Notes: generated by a model not told the origin, from the letters alone. 64,000 nt of DNA from CAWAVN01 sp963844315 (GCA_963844315.1 CAWJOC010000003.1:68461-132460); one strand, 5' to 3'. Counted from the first letter of the stretch, positions 9,463-19,327 are shown. Translations and numbers: made by a program.

Positions 9463-11334
9463 ATGAGGAAGATCACCGTTTCCGAAGTTCGCCGGCACAT
9501 TTGGCTCGCGGCGGGTTCCGTTGGCGAAGGCGAACGGGCCACGAGGCTCTTGGGGCAGATGTTTCACGATCTGTTTTCCCTGCTCACCGCCAGCGAATCG
9601 CCCTTGAGCCTCGACCGCATTTTGTCCGAAGCCAAGCGCGATCGGGAGGAGTGGAAAACGCTCGTCCTGCAGACCGTCTATCGGGACGGGATCTTTCCTC
9701 GCCTCCAATCGAACCGGCACGTCCTGCCGGAGATGTCGGCGGAACTGCTCACGTTCTGGAGCGCGGTCCGGGAGCTTTGTCGCTGGCTCTGCGAACTGCG
9801 ATGGGCTTGGACCCAAGGCGGAGAAGAATTGGCTCGCGAAGAGAATTGGATTTTTCCTGAAGAGCCTTTGAGCGTCCTATTAAATCCCCCCGGTTGGCGA
9901 GAACCGGTGGAACTCTCGGGCATCACCGATGCGATTTTGCGCCGCCCTGAGGGTTCGTGGTGCGTGGTGGAATTGAAATTGGGCCAGGCCTCGCCGGAGG
10001 CGGATTTGGCCCAGGCGTGCCTCTATCATTTGATGCGATCGGCCAAACCCGACGCTCCGCCCGTTTCCCAAAACGTCATGGCCTTGGTGCAATTCACACC
10101 GGCCATCAAAGAGACGTTATTCAGCGCGGACGATGTCCGAGAAGCCCAAGGGCGATTGCTGGAACTGATCGGCGAAATGGCAGATCTGAAAGGTCCCGTT
10201 CCTCCTCCAAAGTCCGCGCCTTCAAAAACCCCGCCTCCGCCGGTGGCCAAGCCTAAGCCGAAGAGCACTCACACGCTCGGTGAAGAGATTGTGCAAGCCT
10301 TCGCCCAATATCAGGTCCACGTCGAGATCGACGGCGAGCCGATTGTCGGCCCCACCTTTGTCAGGTATCCGCTCAGGTTGGGGCGGGGCGTGAAGGTGCG
10401 GAAAGTCGAATCCCTCGACCGCGACCTGAAAGTGGCGCTCGGCTTGGAGGCGGCTCCGTTCATTCACGACGCCAACGGGCGGATGGTGATTGATGTACAA
10501 CGGCCCGACCGCCAGTCGGTCTTGTTCGAGGATGTGGTTCCTCAGTTTCCCAAACCTCTGCCCACCGGCTTGCCCAAAGCCCCGATTGGGGTCAACCTGA
10601 ACGGCAAGTTGGAGTTCGTGGATTTCTCGGACTCGGGCAGCCCGCATCTCTTGGTGGCCGGGACCACCAGCAGCGGGAAAAGCGAATGGCTGATCTCGGC
10701 GATTGCGGGGCTGAATCTCTTAAACACCCCGCAAACGTTGCGCTACGTTCTGATCGACCCCAAGCGAAATGCCTTTACGTGGATGAAGGATTCCGAGTTC
10801 CTGTTAAAACCCTTGGTCTTTCCCGATGAAACCAATGTGGTGGAAGTGTTCGAGTCGCTCGTGGCGGAGATGGCGAAGCGTTATGCCTTGTTCGACGGCG
10901 ATAGCGACCTCGAAACGTACCTCACTCGCACGGGCAAAACCATTCCCCGCATCATTTGCGTTTGCGATGAGTTCTACGACTTACTCGCCGGGAGCGCAAG
11001 CACGAAAAGGGAAATTGAAACACTCATTGCCCGCTTGGGATCCAAGGCCCGCGCCGCGGGGATTCATCTGATTCTCGCCACGCAGCAGCCTAGCCGCCGG
11101 GTGATTTCTGGCGTGCTCGACACCAACCTGCCCGCCCGAATCGGACTGAAAACCAGCAAGGACACCGAATCGCGAATGCTCCTGGGCACGAGCGGGGCAG
11201 AAAACCTGTTAGGCCAAGGCGACCTGCTCTTCAAAGCCGTCGGCGAGCCAAGGCGTTATCAAGGCATCTACCTGCCAGAAAAAGACCGCCCCCAATACGC
11301 CCACCCCAAAAGCCCGGCCAAGGTGATGGGATGA
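9463..11334 (+). CDS. RecB/Cas4-like nuclease fused to a soluble FtsK/SpoIIIE DNA motor
   Basis: 623 residues, intact. Residues about 145-195 form a PD-(D/E)XK core: D156 in GITDAI, E170 and K172 in VVELKLG, and the RecB-type Q184-x3-Y188 in QACLYHL. A proline-rich linker follows (about 245-268). Residues 270-360 match the FtsK motor alpha domain (EIVQAFAQYQV, GPTFVRYPLRLGRGVKV). Residues 375-595 are the RecA-like beta domain with Walker A GTTSSGKS (400-407), Walker B ICVCDE (D502, E503) and the family run RAAGIHLILATQQPSRRVISG, then GAENLLGQGDLLF. There are no membrane segments and no C-terminal gamma domain, so this is not the cell-division FtsK. Likely role, by inference: translocating along DNA and cutting it, for defence or repair. 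AAGG lies just before the ATG. Confidence 0.85.
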   Translation: MRKITVSEVRRHIWLAAGSVGEGERATRLLGQMFHDLFSLLTASESPLSLDRILSEAKRDREEWKTLVLQTVYRDGIFPRLQSNRHVLPEMSAELLTFWSAVRELCRWLCELRWAWTQGGEELAREENWIFPEEPLSVLLNPPGWREPVELSGITDAILRRPEGSWCVVELKLGQASPEADLAQACLYHLMRSAKPDAPPVSQNVMALVQFTPAIKETLFSADDVREAQGRLLELIGEMADLKGPVPPPKSAPSKTPPPPVAKPKPKSTHTLGEEIVQAFAQYQVHVEIDGEPIVGPTFVRYPLRLGRGVKVRKVESLDRDLKVALGLEAAPFIHDANGRMVIDVQRPDRQSVLFEDVVPQFPKPLPTGLPKAPIGVNLNGKLEFVDFSDSGSPHLLVAGTTSSGKSEWLISAIAGLNLLNTPQTLRYVLIDPKRNAFTWMKDSEFLLKPLVFPDETNVVEVFESLVAEMAKRYALFDGDSDLETYLTRTGKTIPRIICVCDEFYDLLAGSASTKREIETLIARLGSKARAAGIHLILATQQPSRRVISGVLDTNLPARIGLKTSKDTESRMLLGTSGAENLLGQGDLLFKAVGEPRRYQGIYLPEKDRPQYAHPKSPAKVMG

Positions 11335-11344
11335 TGACTATAGC

Positions 11345-11500
11345 CTTCGCCGCAACCAAACAGCTTGAATATGTCCCTTCTCCCCTGGGGGGAGAAGGTG
11401 GCCGAAGGCCGGATGAGGGGGACAAGCTAGAGTGGACGTCGATATTGCATCGTCCCCCTCACCCTAACCCTCTCCCCCCAGGGGAGAGGGGACAAAACCG
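11345..11500. repeat. A-family long inverted repeat, extended copy (A1)
   Basis: Core 11373-11494. The left arm contains the hairpin CCTTCTCCCC/GGGGAGAAGG, and the right arm contains CCCTCTCCCC/GGGGAGAGGG. Flanks from CTTCGCCGCAACC on the left to ACAAAACCG on the right are shared with the copy at 48329-48485, so the mobile unit is longer than the palindrome. It lies directly after the nuclease-translocase stop. Confidence 0.85.
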
Positions 11501-11524
11501 CCCTGAGCCGGGCGGTGGCGTTGG

Positions 11525-11566
11525 ACCAAACCACGCCCATCCCGTTGGTCTGGGCGTGCCACACCA
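11525..11566. repeat. Single B-type palindrome variant
   Basis: One hairpin with CACGCCCA and TGGGCGTG ends, followed by CCACACC as in the B family, but with a different loop. Probably a solo REP-like unit between the convergent translocase and scpB genes, where it could also end transcription. Confidence 0.55.
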
Positions 11567-11569
11567 CCG

Positions 11570-12418
11570 CTATTTGAAGCTCAAATCTTCGCTGCGGGGG
11601 AGTTCGTCGAGGTCCGCAAGGCCGAAGATTTGCAGGAACCTTTGCGTGGTGTGGTAGGTCACATCCTTGGCGGAGTTTCCGGTGCGTTTGATCGCGATAA
11701 TCTCCCGCCGGAGCAGTTGCCTGAGAACGCCGTTGGGGTTGGACTTGCCGGTCAGTTCGATTTCTTCCTTGGTAATGGGCTGTTTGTAGGCCACCAAGGC
11801 CAAGACTTCCAAGGCCTCCTGGGACAGCCGGACTTCCTTGGGGCCAAACCCGTAAGTCTTGTTGCGGACGCTTTCAAATTCGGGCCGTAACACCATCTGA
11901 TAGCCGCCTTCATCGAGCCGGATTTCGTAGGGGCGGTTCTCATCATCGTAGCGGAGGTTCAATTCATCAATCGCGCGTTCGATGAACTCGCGGTCGAACT
12001 CATCCCGCAAGATCCCGCTTAAGCGCTTGGCGGTCAAAGGCATGCCCCCCACAAAGAGCGCGGCTTCGATGATCTTCGCCGGCAGGATGCGAGGCAAGGG
12101 CAGCACCGAAACCTCCGATTCCATCGGCGTCTTTGTCTCGGCAGGTGGAATGGGGTTTGATGCACCGGGAAACGGATGAAGCACGGCTTCACCTTCCGCC
12201 TCCTCGCGGTAAGCCTCGAAATCCAGCGCCTCGCGGGCGCTGGGAAGGGCCTCTTCCAATTTGTCGAGGGCGCTTAACGCCTCTTGATACGCCCGCTCCA
12301 AATCCTCGCCGCTCCAGAACTCCGCTTCCTCGTTATCCTGCGAGGAAAACGGAAGGGTTTGGGGTTCGTAGTCTTCGGGAGAATCCGGGGACTGATCTTC
12401 TTCATCAAACGCCCGCAT
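11570..12418 (-). CDS. scpB: Segregation and condensation protein B
   Basis: ScpB is the winged-helix partner of SMC-ScpA in chromosome condensation. The conserved domain spans about residues 110-275: IIEAALFVGGMPLTAKRLS, SQEALEVLALVAYKQPITK, GVLRQLLRREIIA and TYHTTQRFLQIFGL. The first 105 residues are an acidic, low-complexity extension, longer than in most bacteria. The start is ATG 12418, preceded by AAGGAGGGG at good spacing; the open frame upstream lacks this support. No scpA is seen nearby. Intact. Confidence 0.9.
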   Translation of the reverse strand: MRAFDEEDQSPDSPEDYEPQTLPFSSQDNEEAEFWSGEDLERAYQEALSALDKLEEALPSAREALDFEAYREEAEGEAVLHPFPGASNPIPPAETKTPMESEVSVLPLPRILPAKIIEAALFVGGMPLTAKRLSGILRDEFDREFIERAIDELNLRYDDENRPYEIRLDEGGYQMVLRPEFESVRNKTYGFGPKEVRLSQEALEVLALVAYKQPITKEEIELTGKSNPNGVLRQLLRREIIAIKRTGNSAKDVTYHTTQRFLQIFGLADLDELPRSEDLSFK

Positions 12419-12674
12419 GCGTGTGTGCCCCTCCTTGGGTGATGGTCCATAATGGGCAGGGAAATATATGCCGGCGTGGGAAAGTCTCACAACCCCGAAC
12501 CTCACCGCGAAGACGGAGCGGAGAAATCCCAGATTTCCCCAATTGACACAACCCGCACATCCGGTACTTTGGGTAAAGAAGTCTCAAAAGTTCGCACCAA
12601 CGCTCTCTCCCCGTTTTCGCTGGTTTCGTCTCCTGATTCGAGGCGTAAACCTATTCCCAATTCGAGGAGCGCCC

Positions 12675-13502
12675 GTGCCGTCTTCTTCCATCCCCCCCGG
12701 CTCCGAGTTGCTGCGTGTCCAGACCCTCTTGGAGCAAGCGGAGTTTTGGGCCTCTCAAAAGCAGACGGAACGCGCCCGCCGGTTGTTCCTCAAAGCGATT
12801 TCTCTGGATCATGGCCTGAAATCCCGCTGGGAATACGCGGTTTTTCTTTCGCAAATTGGCGAAGAACGCTCGGCCATTGAGCAATTGACCATAATCTGGA
12901 ACGCAGCCAAGCGGCAAAAGCAGCCGCAATGGGCAAGGGCAGCTTGCGAAAATCTGGCAGTGATCCATAGGAAACAAGGCCAATGGGCTGTTGCGTGGTC
13001 ATTCCAACAGCAGGCCATCTCCGCGCGGGTTCGCAGCCAGGCTCCGAGAACCGAAGACGACTTCTCTATCAGCGAGTTATTGGCAACAGCCAACGATGCC
13101 ATCTCACGGGGCGATTTGGCGTTCGCAGAGCAGCTTGTGAATTGTGCGCTCGTCGGCTCGGAAGATCAGAATTGTCCCGGTGAAACCGCCGACGCTTGGG
13201 GCACGAACGGGGCGATTTTTCTGCTGAAACGGCAACTCCCTTCGGCGTGGCGGTGTTTTCTGAAAGCGTATGCCTTGCATTCCAGGGCCAAAGACTTGGA
13301 GGGCGTGCTGCTGGACTTGCTGAATCTGGCCGCCGTCAGCCGGGAAAAAGGCCGGTGGGAATTGGCCCGGCGGCTGCTGCTCAAAGCCGGTGCTTTCGCC
13401 AAGATGCTGAACGATTCCCGCCTGCTGCGAAAAGCTGCACGCCTTTTGCAAGAAGCCCAGCGGGTGCTGGCGGTGGCATCTCGCGTGCCGGAATGGAATT
13501 AA
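12675..13502 (+). CDS. TPR-like hypothetical protein
   Basis: About 275 residues of repeated helix pairs (LLEQAEFWASQKQTERARRL, RWEYAVFLSQIGEERSAIEQL, LLKRQLPSAWRCFLKAYALH, REKGRWELARRLLLKAGAF) typical of tetratricopeptide proteins. No signal peptide. The start is GTG 12675, with GAGGAGC 6 bases upstream; the frame is open further up but would give an unusual N terminus. It is divergent from scpB and precedes the ketosynthase gene. Role unknown, probably protein-protein interaction. Confidence 0.7.
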   Translation: MPSSSIPPGSELLRVQTLLEQAEFWASQKQTERARRLFLKAISLDHGLKSRWEYAVFLSQIGEERSAIEQLTIIWNAAKRQKQPQWARAACENLAVIHRKQGQWAVAWSFQQQAISARVRSQAPRTEDDFSISELLATANDAISRGDLAFAEQLVNCALVGSEDQNCPGETADAWGTNGAIFLLKRQLPSAWRCFLKAYALHSRAKDLEGVLLDLLNLAAVSREKGRWELARRLLLKAGAFAKMLNDSRLLRKAARLLQEAQRVLAVASRVPEWN

Positions 13503-13702
13503 AACCGGCCCAAAACCCGTTGTTGGGATTTTCCCGCCGCTTGCGAGCCAAGGGGGAACTGGTTAATCTCCAAATAAGACGCGGAGAAAGTTCGCAAACT
13601 TCCCGAACCTCTCGCGGCGGTAGAATTGCCTACCAATCCCGATCCCCAGTTCCTGATTTTCTTCTTGGACAAATCCTCCACTCGACGGGCGCGGCAGAAC
13701 GG

Positions 13703-14959
13703 ATGCAGACATCACCACCATACAAGGACCGGGTTGTCATTACCGGCATCGGTCTCACCGCTCCTAATGGAAATAACCTGACGGAATTCCGGGCGGCGCT
13801 CTCTGGCGGGCCGCTCCGGCGTGGTCCCTTACGAAACCCGCTACGTGGGTCCGGTTTTGGCGGGGGTCTGCCACTTCGATGAACTACGTTACCAAAAACG
13901 CAAGGATCTCCGCCGGGGCACGCGGGCGGGATCCATCGGGATTTACTGCGCCAACGAGGCCGTCCGCGACGCCGGGCTGGATTGGGAAACGGTCCAAAGA
14001 AGCCGGGTCGGGGTTTACGTGGGGATCACCGAGCACGGCAACGTCGAAACCGAAAACGAAATCTACGAAATCTCGAAATTCGATTACGACACCAAAGTCT
14101 GGTCGCACCACCACAATCCCCGCACCGTCGCCAATAACCCCGCCGGGGAAATCACGCTGAACCTCAAAATTACAGGGCCCCATTTGACAATTGGGGCCGC
14201 CTGTGCCGCCGGGAATGCGGGCTTCATCCAAGCCGTGCAGATGCTCAGGCTCCACGAAGTCGATTTGGCGATTGCGGGCGGGGTTTCCGAGAGCATTCAC
14301 ACCTTCGGCATCTTCGCGAGCTTTCAAAGCCAAGGGGCCTTGGCCCGCCACGAGGATCCCGCCAAAGCCTGCCGGCCTTTCGACCGGGACCGAAACGGCA
14401 TTGTCGTCGCGGAAGGCGGGGCGCTTTGCACCTTGGAGCGGTTGCCCGACGCCTTGGCCCGCGGCGCGACGATTTACGGAGAGATCGTGGGCTACGCGAT
14501 GAATTCGGACGCCTACGATTTCGTCCTGCCCCATCATGGCCGCCAAGCCGAGTGCATCAGGCTCGCTCTCGACCGGGCGAACTTAAAGCCCGGAGACATC
14601 GACATCGTCTCGAGCCACGCCACCGCGACCGAGCAAGGCGATTTGGAGGAAGGCATCGCCCTCCATGAAGTCTTCGGGGACGACACGAGGACCGTCATCA
14701 ACAACACCAAGAGCTTCATCGGGCACGCGATGGGGGCGGCGGGGGCCTTGGAGCTACTGGGAAATCTCCCCTCGTTTGACGATGGGATCGCACACGCTAC
14801 AATCAATCTGGATCATCTGGATCCGAAATGTCCGCCTGCAAGAACATCGTCGCGAACGTTCCCCGCGAACTGGGCCGCGTGCGGTACATCCTGAATAACT
14901 CGTTCGGGATGCTGGGGATCAATTCGGTCGTGATCCTGAAGAAGTACGAAGGGGATTAA
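13703..14959 (+). CDS. Beta-ketoacyl-ACP synthase (KAS II/FabF-like), frameshifted
   Basis: Condensing enzyme of fatty acid or polyketide-type synthesis. After repair: VVITGIGLTAPNGNN at the N terminus, active-site Cys in GAACAAGNAGF, and the two His in SSHATATEQGD and SFIGHAMGAAGALELL. Frame breaks at about 13813 (one extra base before the GRSGVVPYETRY stretch) and about 14838. The C terminus, after repair, reads YILNNSFGMLGINSVVILKKY, typical for this family. About 418 residues, normal. An acyl carrier protein gene follows 260 bases downstream, so the two probably work together. SSHATATEQGD differs from the usual HGTxT pattern and marks a FabF-like side branch. Confidence 0.85.
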
Positions 14960-14995
14960 CCTTCCTGGGTTTTCCTCAATGAAAGTGCGTTTTCT

Positions 14996-15131
14996 GTCCC
15001 TTCTCCCCTGGGGGGACCAACTTGCAGTCGGTGCCCGGTGGCCGAAGGCCGGACGAGGGGGGACAAATTAGAAAAGATGTCGTTTCTAAATCATCCCCTC
15101 ATCCTAACCCTCTCCCCAGCGGAGAGGGGAC
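14996..15131. repeat. A-family long inverted repeat (A2)
   Basis: Left arm of CCCTTCTCCCC/GGGG type with a 25-base interruption, GGTGGCCGAAGGCC core, and right arm CATCCTAACCCTCTCCCC ending GAGAGGGGACA. It sits between the ketosynthase and the acyl carrier protein genes. Confidence 0.75.
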
Positions 15132-15217
15132 AAGAAGTAACACCCAAACGATGCTCGCAATGCGACTTGACATAATCCACTAACGAAAAATAGAGCAATA
15201 AACGCTGGAGCCATTGA

Positions 15218-15481
15218 ATGAATTCGGGACAAATCAAGCAGGTGATTCTCGACATCTTAGAGCGCATCGCCCCGGATGAAGATCTGACCAACCTGGAAGA
15301 CCAAGCCCCGTTCCGCGAGCAAATGGAATTGGACAGCATGGATTTTCTGGACATCGTCATGGAACTGCGGAAGCAATACCGCGTGCAGATCCCCGAAGAA
15401 GATTACGTACACCTGGCCAGCATGAGATCCACCGTGGATTATCTCGCTCCCAAACTCAAAGACGTCGAAAGCCACGTTTGA
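15218..15481 (+). CDS. Acyl carrier protein
   Basis: 87 residues with the phosphopantetheine site at Ser40 in MELDSMDFLD, the usual four-helix size and acidic charge. It carries growing acyl chains as thioesters. The ATG has no strong Shine-Dalgarno. Its position behind the ketosynthase and away from fabI (37380) suggests a dedicated acyl pathway, not the main fatty-acid ACP, though I cannot name the product. Confidence 0.88.
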   Translation: MNSGQIKQVILDILERIAPDEDLTNLEDQAPFREQMELDSMDFLDIVMELRKQYRVQIPEEDYVHLASMRSTVDYLAPKLKDVESHV

Positions 15482-15490
15482 TTTGGTTCA

Positions 15491-15565
15491 AAAGTGGCAC
15501 AGACATTCCTGTCTGTGCGAATGCGATTTGAACTCTCGGCACAGACAGGAATGTCTGTGCCACCT
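15491..15565. repeat. C-family inverted repeat, full pair
   Basis: Two arms, each a hairpin GCACAGACA-TTCC-TGTCTGTGC, facing each other across about 20 bases. Single or worn copies at 2502, 36568 and 37324. Located between convergent genes (ACP plus, TPR protein minus). Confidence 0.85.
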
Positions 15566-15577
15566 TTCGGATAGGTT

Positions 15578-16422
15578 CTATCGCGGGATTTGCTTCAATA
15601 ACTTCGCGGCCCGGCTTTTCCAGCGGGATTGTTTTCTGGCGATGGCTTTCGGGCTGCCGTTGATGTCCAAGAGCAATCCCTCCAGATGATTCCGGGCCTC
15701 CGCGGGGTGGCCGCGTTCCAATTCCAGCGTGGCCAATAGATACAACGCCTCCGCGTGCCGCCAGCGAAGGACGTGCTGCTCGAGGTGCATGGCCGAGCGG
15801 TCGATTTCGCCCAACTCGCAGAGCGTTCGCCCATAGGCCAGGGACATGTCGCCGAATTTGTAATCCGGCTTGATCGCCATCCCTTTCTCCAGATGCAAGC
15901 GGGCTTCGGGAAACTGTCCCAATTCCAAACTCGCGATCCCCGCGCCCACAGGGCTTGGATGTTGTCGGCTTCTTTGGCTAAAGCCTTTCGATAGGCGTCC
16001 GCCGCCTCGGCATACCGGCCCACATCGCGGAGCGCATCGCCCAGTTGAATCCATTGGTGCGGGTTCCCAATCTGCCTTGCCGCGATTTCGAGTTGCTCGA
16101 TTTCCCGGCTTCTCGACCAGCGTTTGAGGCCCTTGGGCATCGTGGCCTGTCCGCCCGGCAGCCAGCGGACGAAGAAGTACACAATTGAAGCCGGGGCAAT
16201 GAAAATCATCACCCAGAACCAGAATTCCCGGTCGGGTTCGTGCTTGTAGCAATGCCAGAGCATCCAGACCCAAAACGGCACGCACAACATCCAGAACAGG
16301 GACATCAATAACCCGACCCAAGGCCACCAGCCCAAATCCGGCATGACAACCGGCTGCGGCTGCCCCTCCACCGCGAAGAGAATGCCAACGAACCCAAAGA
16401 CGGCGCTTGCACCAAAGGCCAT
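15578..16422 (-). CDS. Membrane-anchored TPR protein, frameshifted
   Basis: Start ATG 16422 with AAGGAAGG upstream. A short hydrophobic N terminus is followed by two more membrane segments (WVGLLMSLFWMLCVPFWVWM and FWFWVMIFIAPASIVYFFV), an arrangement seen in PLDc_N-like small membrane modules. The rest is tetratricopeptide repeats (WIQLGDALRDVGRYAEAADAY and onward). The frame breaks near 15945 where GGGGG became GGGG. About 281 residues after repair. Probably a cytoplasmic scaffold tethered to the membrane; the role is unknown. Confidence 0.72.
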
Positions 16423-16602
16423 GAATCGCGTTCCTTCCTTCACGGTTGGGTCATTTCGATGGACGGAGGTTATCCCATCCCTCCCGGTCGGCTGTATTGT
16501 CTCAAACCGCGGATTCTTTTCCAGTCGGTTTGTTCCAAAGCAGCCTCCGTTTAGGATGGTGAGGCTCAGATTTTCATTCCCGATTCTTTGGACGAAATTC
16601 CC

Positions 16603-18301
16603 ATGACGATTTCGACCGGCCTCCCAAAGCGAACCGGCTGGGCGGGCCTTGCGGTTTTGATTTTGTGTGGCAGTTTGAGACCGGCTCTTGCCGAGGACTC
16701 CGCGCCCGGCGTTCAATCCGGGTGGATTGATCCAGCAGGCATCTCCGGATCTCTGGTGATTTGCGGCGGCGGCGAACTTTCGGACTCCATTTATAAGAAT
16801 TTCCTCGAACTTGCGGGAGGCGAAAACGCCAAATTGGTGATCGTCCCGACGGCCAGCGGTCAAGCGGAGAAAACTCCTCCCGAAAGCCTGACCAAACGCT
16901 GGACAGCATTGGGAGCGGCTACGGCGATGGTGCTACACACCCGCGACCGGGCCATCGCCAATGATCCGGCATTTTTGACTCCGCTCAAAAACGCTACGGG
17001 CGTTTGGTTCGAAGGCGGGCAGCAATTGCGATTGGCGGAGGCCTACCAAGGTACGGAGTTTGAAGCGGAACTCAAAACCCTCTTGAAACGCGGCGGCGTG
17101 ATTGGCGGAACTTCGGCGGGAGCGGCGATTCAATCCCAAATCATGATCGCCGGCGGCAAGGATCAACCGAACATCCAAACCGGCTTGGACCTTTTGCCCG
17201 GAGCGATCATCGACCAGCATTTCCAGGAGCGAAACCGCCAGCCGCGATTGCGACTCGCGGTCAAAGAGCATCCCGAATGCGTGGGCTTAGGCATTGATGA
17301 GGGCACGGCTCTTGTTGTGGGCATGAAAGGCGGCCGCATGAGTGGCAGCGATAGGGGAAGAACCCTGCGCATCATTGGCAGCGGCGAAGTCAGCGTGATT
17401 CTCGCTTCCTCCGAAACCAAACCGCTGAAGGAATACCGCGTCAAAGAAGGCGGACGATTGGATCTCGTCCAACTCCGCCGGGCCGCAAGGGATCGCTGTG
17501 ATAACTTCCCGGCGTCTGCTTGTGCGGTTCCCTGTGTGCCGAACGGCTCTTTGGTCATCATCGGCGGTGGAGCCATGCCCCGCGATGTGGTGGAGACGAT
17601 TATCGAACTCGCGGGCGGTCCCGATGCCAAGATCGTCGGGCTTTCGACGGGGCACACGCCCGAAGCCGCCGCCAAAGAAGGTCCGCCGAGCTATTTCATC
17701 CGCGAGGGAGCCAAAAACGTCAGCGTGCTGCACGCGCGGTCCCGCAGAATGTGCCTCGCCTGAAGTCATCAAAGCCTTGAAGGAAGCTGACTGCGTGTGG
17801 TTCGGCGGCGGCAGGCAATGGCGGTTTGTGGATGCCTACGACGGCACGCCGATAGTGGAACTTTTCCACGAGGTCTTAAAACGCGGCGGCGTGATCTGCG
17901 GCAGTTCCGCCGGGGCTTCGATTCAAGGCGAATACCTGGCCCGCGCGGATTCGATCACCAACCGCCTCATCATGGCGGAAGGCTACGAGCGCGGTTTCAA
18001 CTTCCTGCCGGGCACGGCCATCGACCAGCACTTCGGCCAAAGAAACCGCCATGGAGATCTGAGTTCCCTCGTTGCCACCTACCCGCAATACCTGGGCATC
18101 GGCCTCGACGAAGCCACCGCGATCATCGTCCGTGGTGAAACCGCAGAAGTCATGGGCCGAAACCAAGTCCACTTCTTCGATGCCCATCTCAAAACACCCG
18201 ACGGCAAAATCCCGCACATCAGCCTCTCGGCGGGAGCCACATTCCAATTGGCAAAGCGACATGTCCTCAATCCCGCTGTCGCCGAGAAACCGGCCCGGTG
18301 A
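16603..18301 (+). CDS. Secreted tandem peptidase S51 (cyanophycinase-like) protein, frameshifted
   Basis: Two peptidase-S51 domains in one chain. Domain 1 (about residues 40-290) has nucleophile Ser in GGTSAGAAIQ and acid GIDEGTAL; domain 2 (about 315-560) has GSSAGASIQ and GLDEATAI. Both also show FLPG/LLPG...IDQHF followed by RNR. Cyanophycinases are normally single-domain exopeptidases that cut the Asp-Arg storage polymer. The signal peptide ends ALA-ED, so it is exported. The frame breaks near 17745 (TCC read as TCCC). ATG 16603 is preferred over the upstream TTG. About 566 residues. The substrate could be another isoaspartyl peptide. Confidence 0.85.
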
Positions 18302-18313
18302 GGAATCGGAAAT

Positions 18314-18393
18314 TCTCACACGAAGGCACAAAGGCACGAAGAGTAAGGTAAGGACCGCATTTTTTTCGTTTTTTCTTTGTGCCTTTGTGTGAG
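18314..18393. repeat. F-family inverted repeat
   Basis: Arms CTCACACGAAGGCACAAAGG and its complement at 18374-18393, spaced by an AT-rich centre with T runs. It separates the convergent S51 and TatD genes and may double as a terminator. Confidence 0.75.
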
Positions 18394-18408
18394 ACCCTAT
18401 CCGTTAGC

Positions 18409-19320
18409 CTACTTGATCACGTTCGGAGCGGGCGTGTCTTCCACGCGAGGGGTTTGGCCGCCTCTTAAGACGCTGCTGCCTGCGAAGAGGTTTCGTTGGT
18501 CGATGGCCGGGGGATTGAGCCAGTCGGATTCTTTCATCTGTCCGCTTTGGCCGTAGGCGGCGAGTGCATTGTGATAGACCACATCTTCGATTTGCTTTCC
18601 CGGGATGCCGCGTTCTTGCATGAGCTTCACGGTCTTGGGCACGGCGAGCGGATCCGAGACGCCCCAATCGGCGGCGGAATCCACGATGATCCGTTCGGAA
18701 CCGTACTTTTTCACGATCTCCACCATGCGTTCGTTGCCCATTTTGGTTTTGGGATAGATCGTAAACGCCGCCCAAAAGCCCCGCTCCAAAACCTCCTCGA
18801 CGGTTTCCTCGTTGTTGTGGTCCACCACGACCATGCCCGGCTTTAGGCCCATTTCGATGCAGACATCCATGCTGCGGGATGTGCCTTGCTTTTTGTTTCG
18901 GTGCGGGGTGTGGATCATCACCGGCAGTTCCGCGTCCTTGGCGAGTGCCAACTGCTCGCGGAAGAAGCGGTCCTCGGCGTCGGTCTGGTCGTCATAGCCA
19001 ATCTCGCCCACCGCGACCACGCCGTTTTTGGCCAAAAACATCGGCAGAATGTCCATGACCTGTTCCGCCAAAGGGATGTTATTGGCCTCCTTGGAATTGA
19101 GGCCGATGGTGCAGTAATGCCGGATCCCAAACTGAGCCGCCCGAAACCGCTCGAAACCGACGAGGCTGGAAAAATAATCCTGAAAGGAACCAACCGCCGT
19201 CCGCGGCTGACCGAGCCAGAAGGCCGGTTCGATAATCGCTACGATGCCGTTAGCCGCCATCGCTTCGTAATCGTCCGTAGTGCGGGCGGACATGTGAACG
19301 TGCGGGTCGATGATCTTCAT
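18409..19320 (-). CDS. TatD-like metal-dependent hydrolase of the ebo type
   Basis: 303 residues with the TIM-barrel metal ligands of the TatD superfamily: DPHVHMS at the N terminus, VGEIGYDD, MIHTPH, VDHNNEE and VDSAADWG. ATG 19320. It lies directly downstream of an EboA-family gene on the same strand (23-base gap), which is the known ebo-cluster pairing. In ebo clusters this protein is thought to help move a secondary-metabolite precursor to the periplasm. The natural substrate is unknown. Intact. Confidence 0.85.
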   Translation of the reverse strand: MKIIDPHVHMSARTTDDYEAMAANGIVAIIEPAFWLGQPRTAVGSFQDYFSSLVGFERFRAAQFGIRHYCTIGLNSKEANNIPLAEQVMDILPMFLAKNGVVAVGEIGYDDQTDAEDRFFREQLALAKDAELPVMIHTPHRNKKQGTSRSMDVCIEMGLKPGMVVVDHNNEETVEEVLERGFWAAFTIYPKTKMGNERMVEIVKKYGSERIIVDSAADWGVSDPLAVPKTVKLMQERGIPGKQIEDVVYHNALAAYGQSGQMKESDWLNPPAIDQRNLFAGSSVLRGGQTPRVEDTPAPNVIK

Positions 19321-19327
19321 GATGAGT

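Noticed and set aside
9463..11334. Calling this the cell-division FtsK
   Set aside because: It lacks the membrane segments and the gamma domain and carries a nuclease domain instead.
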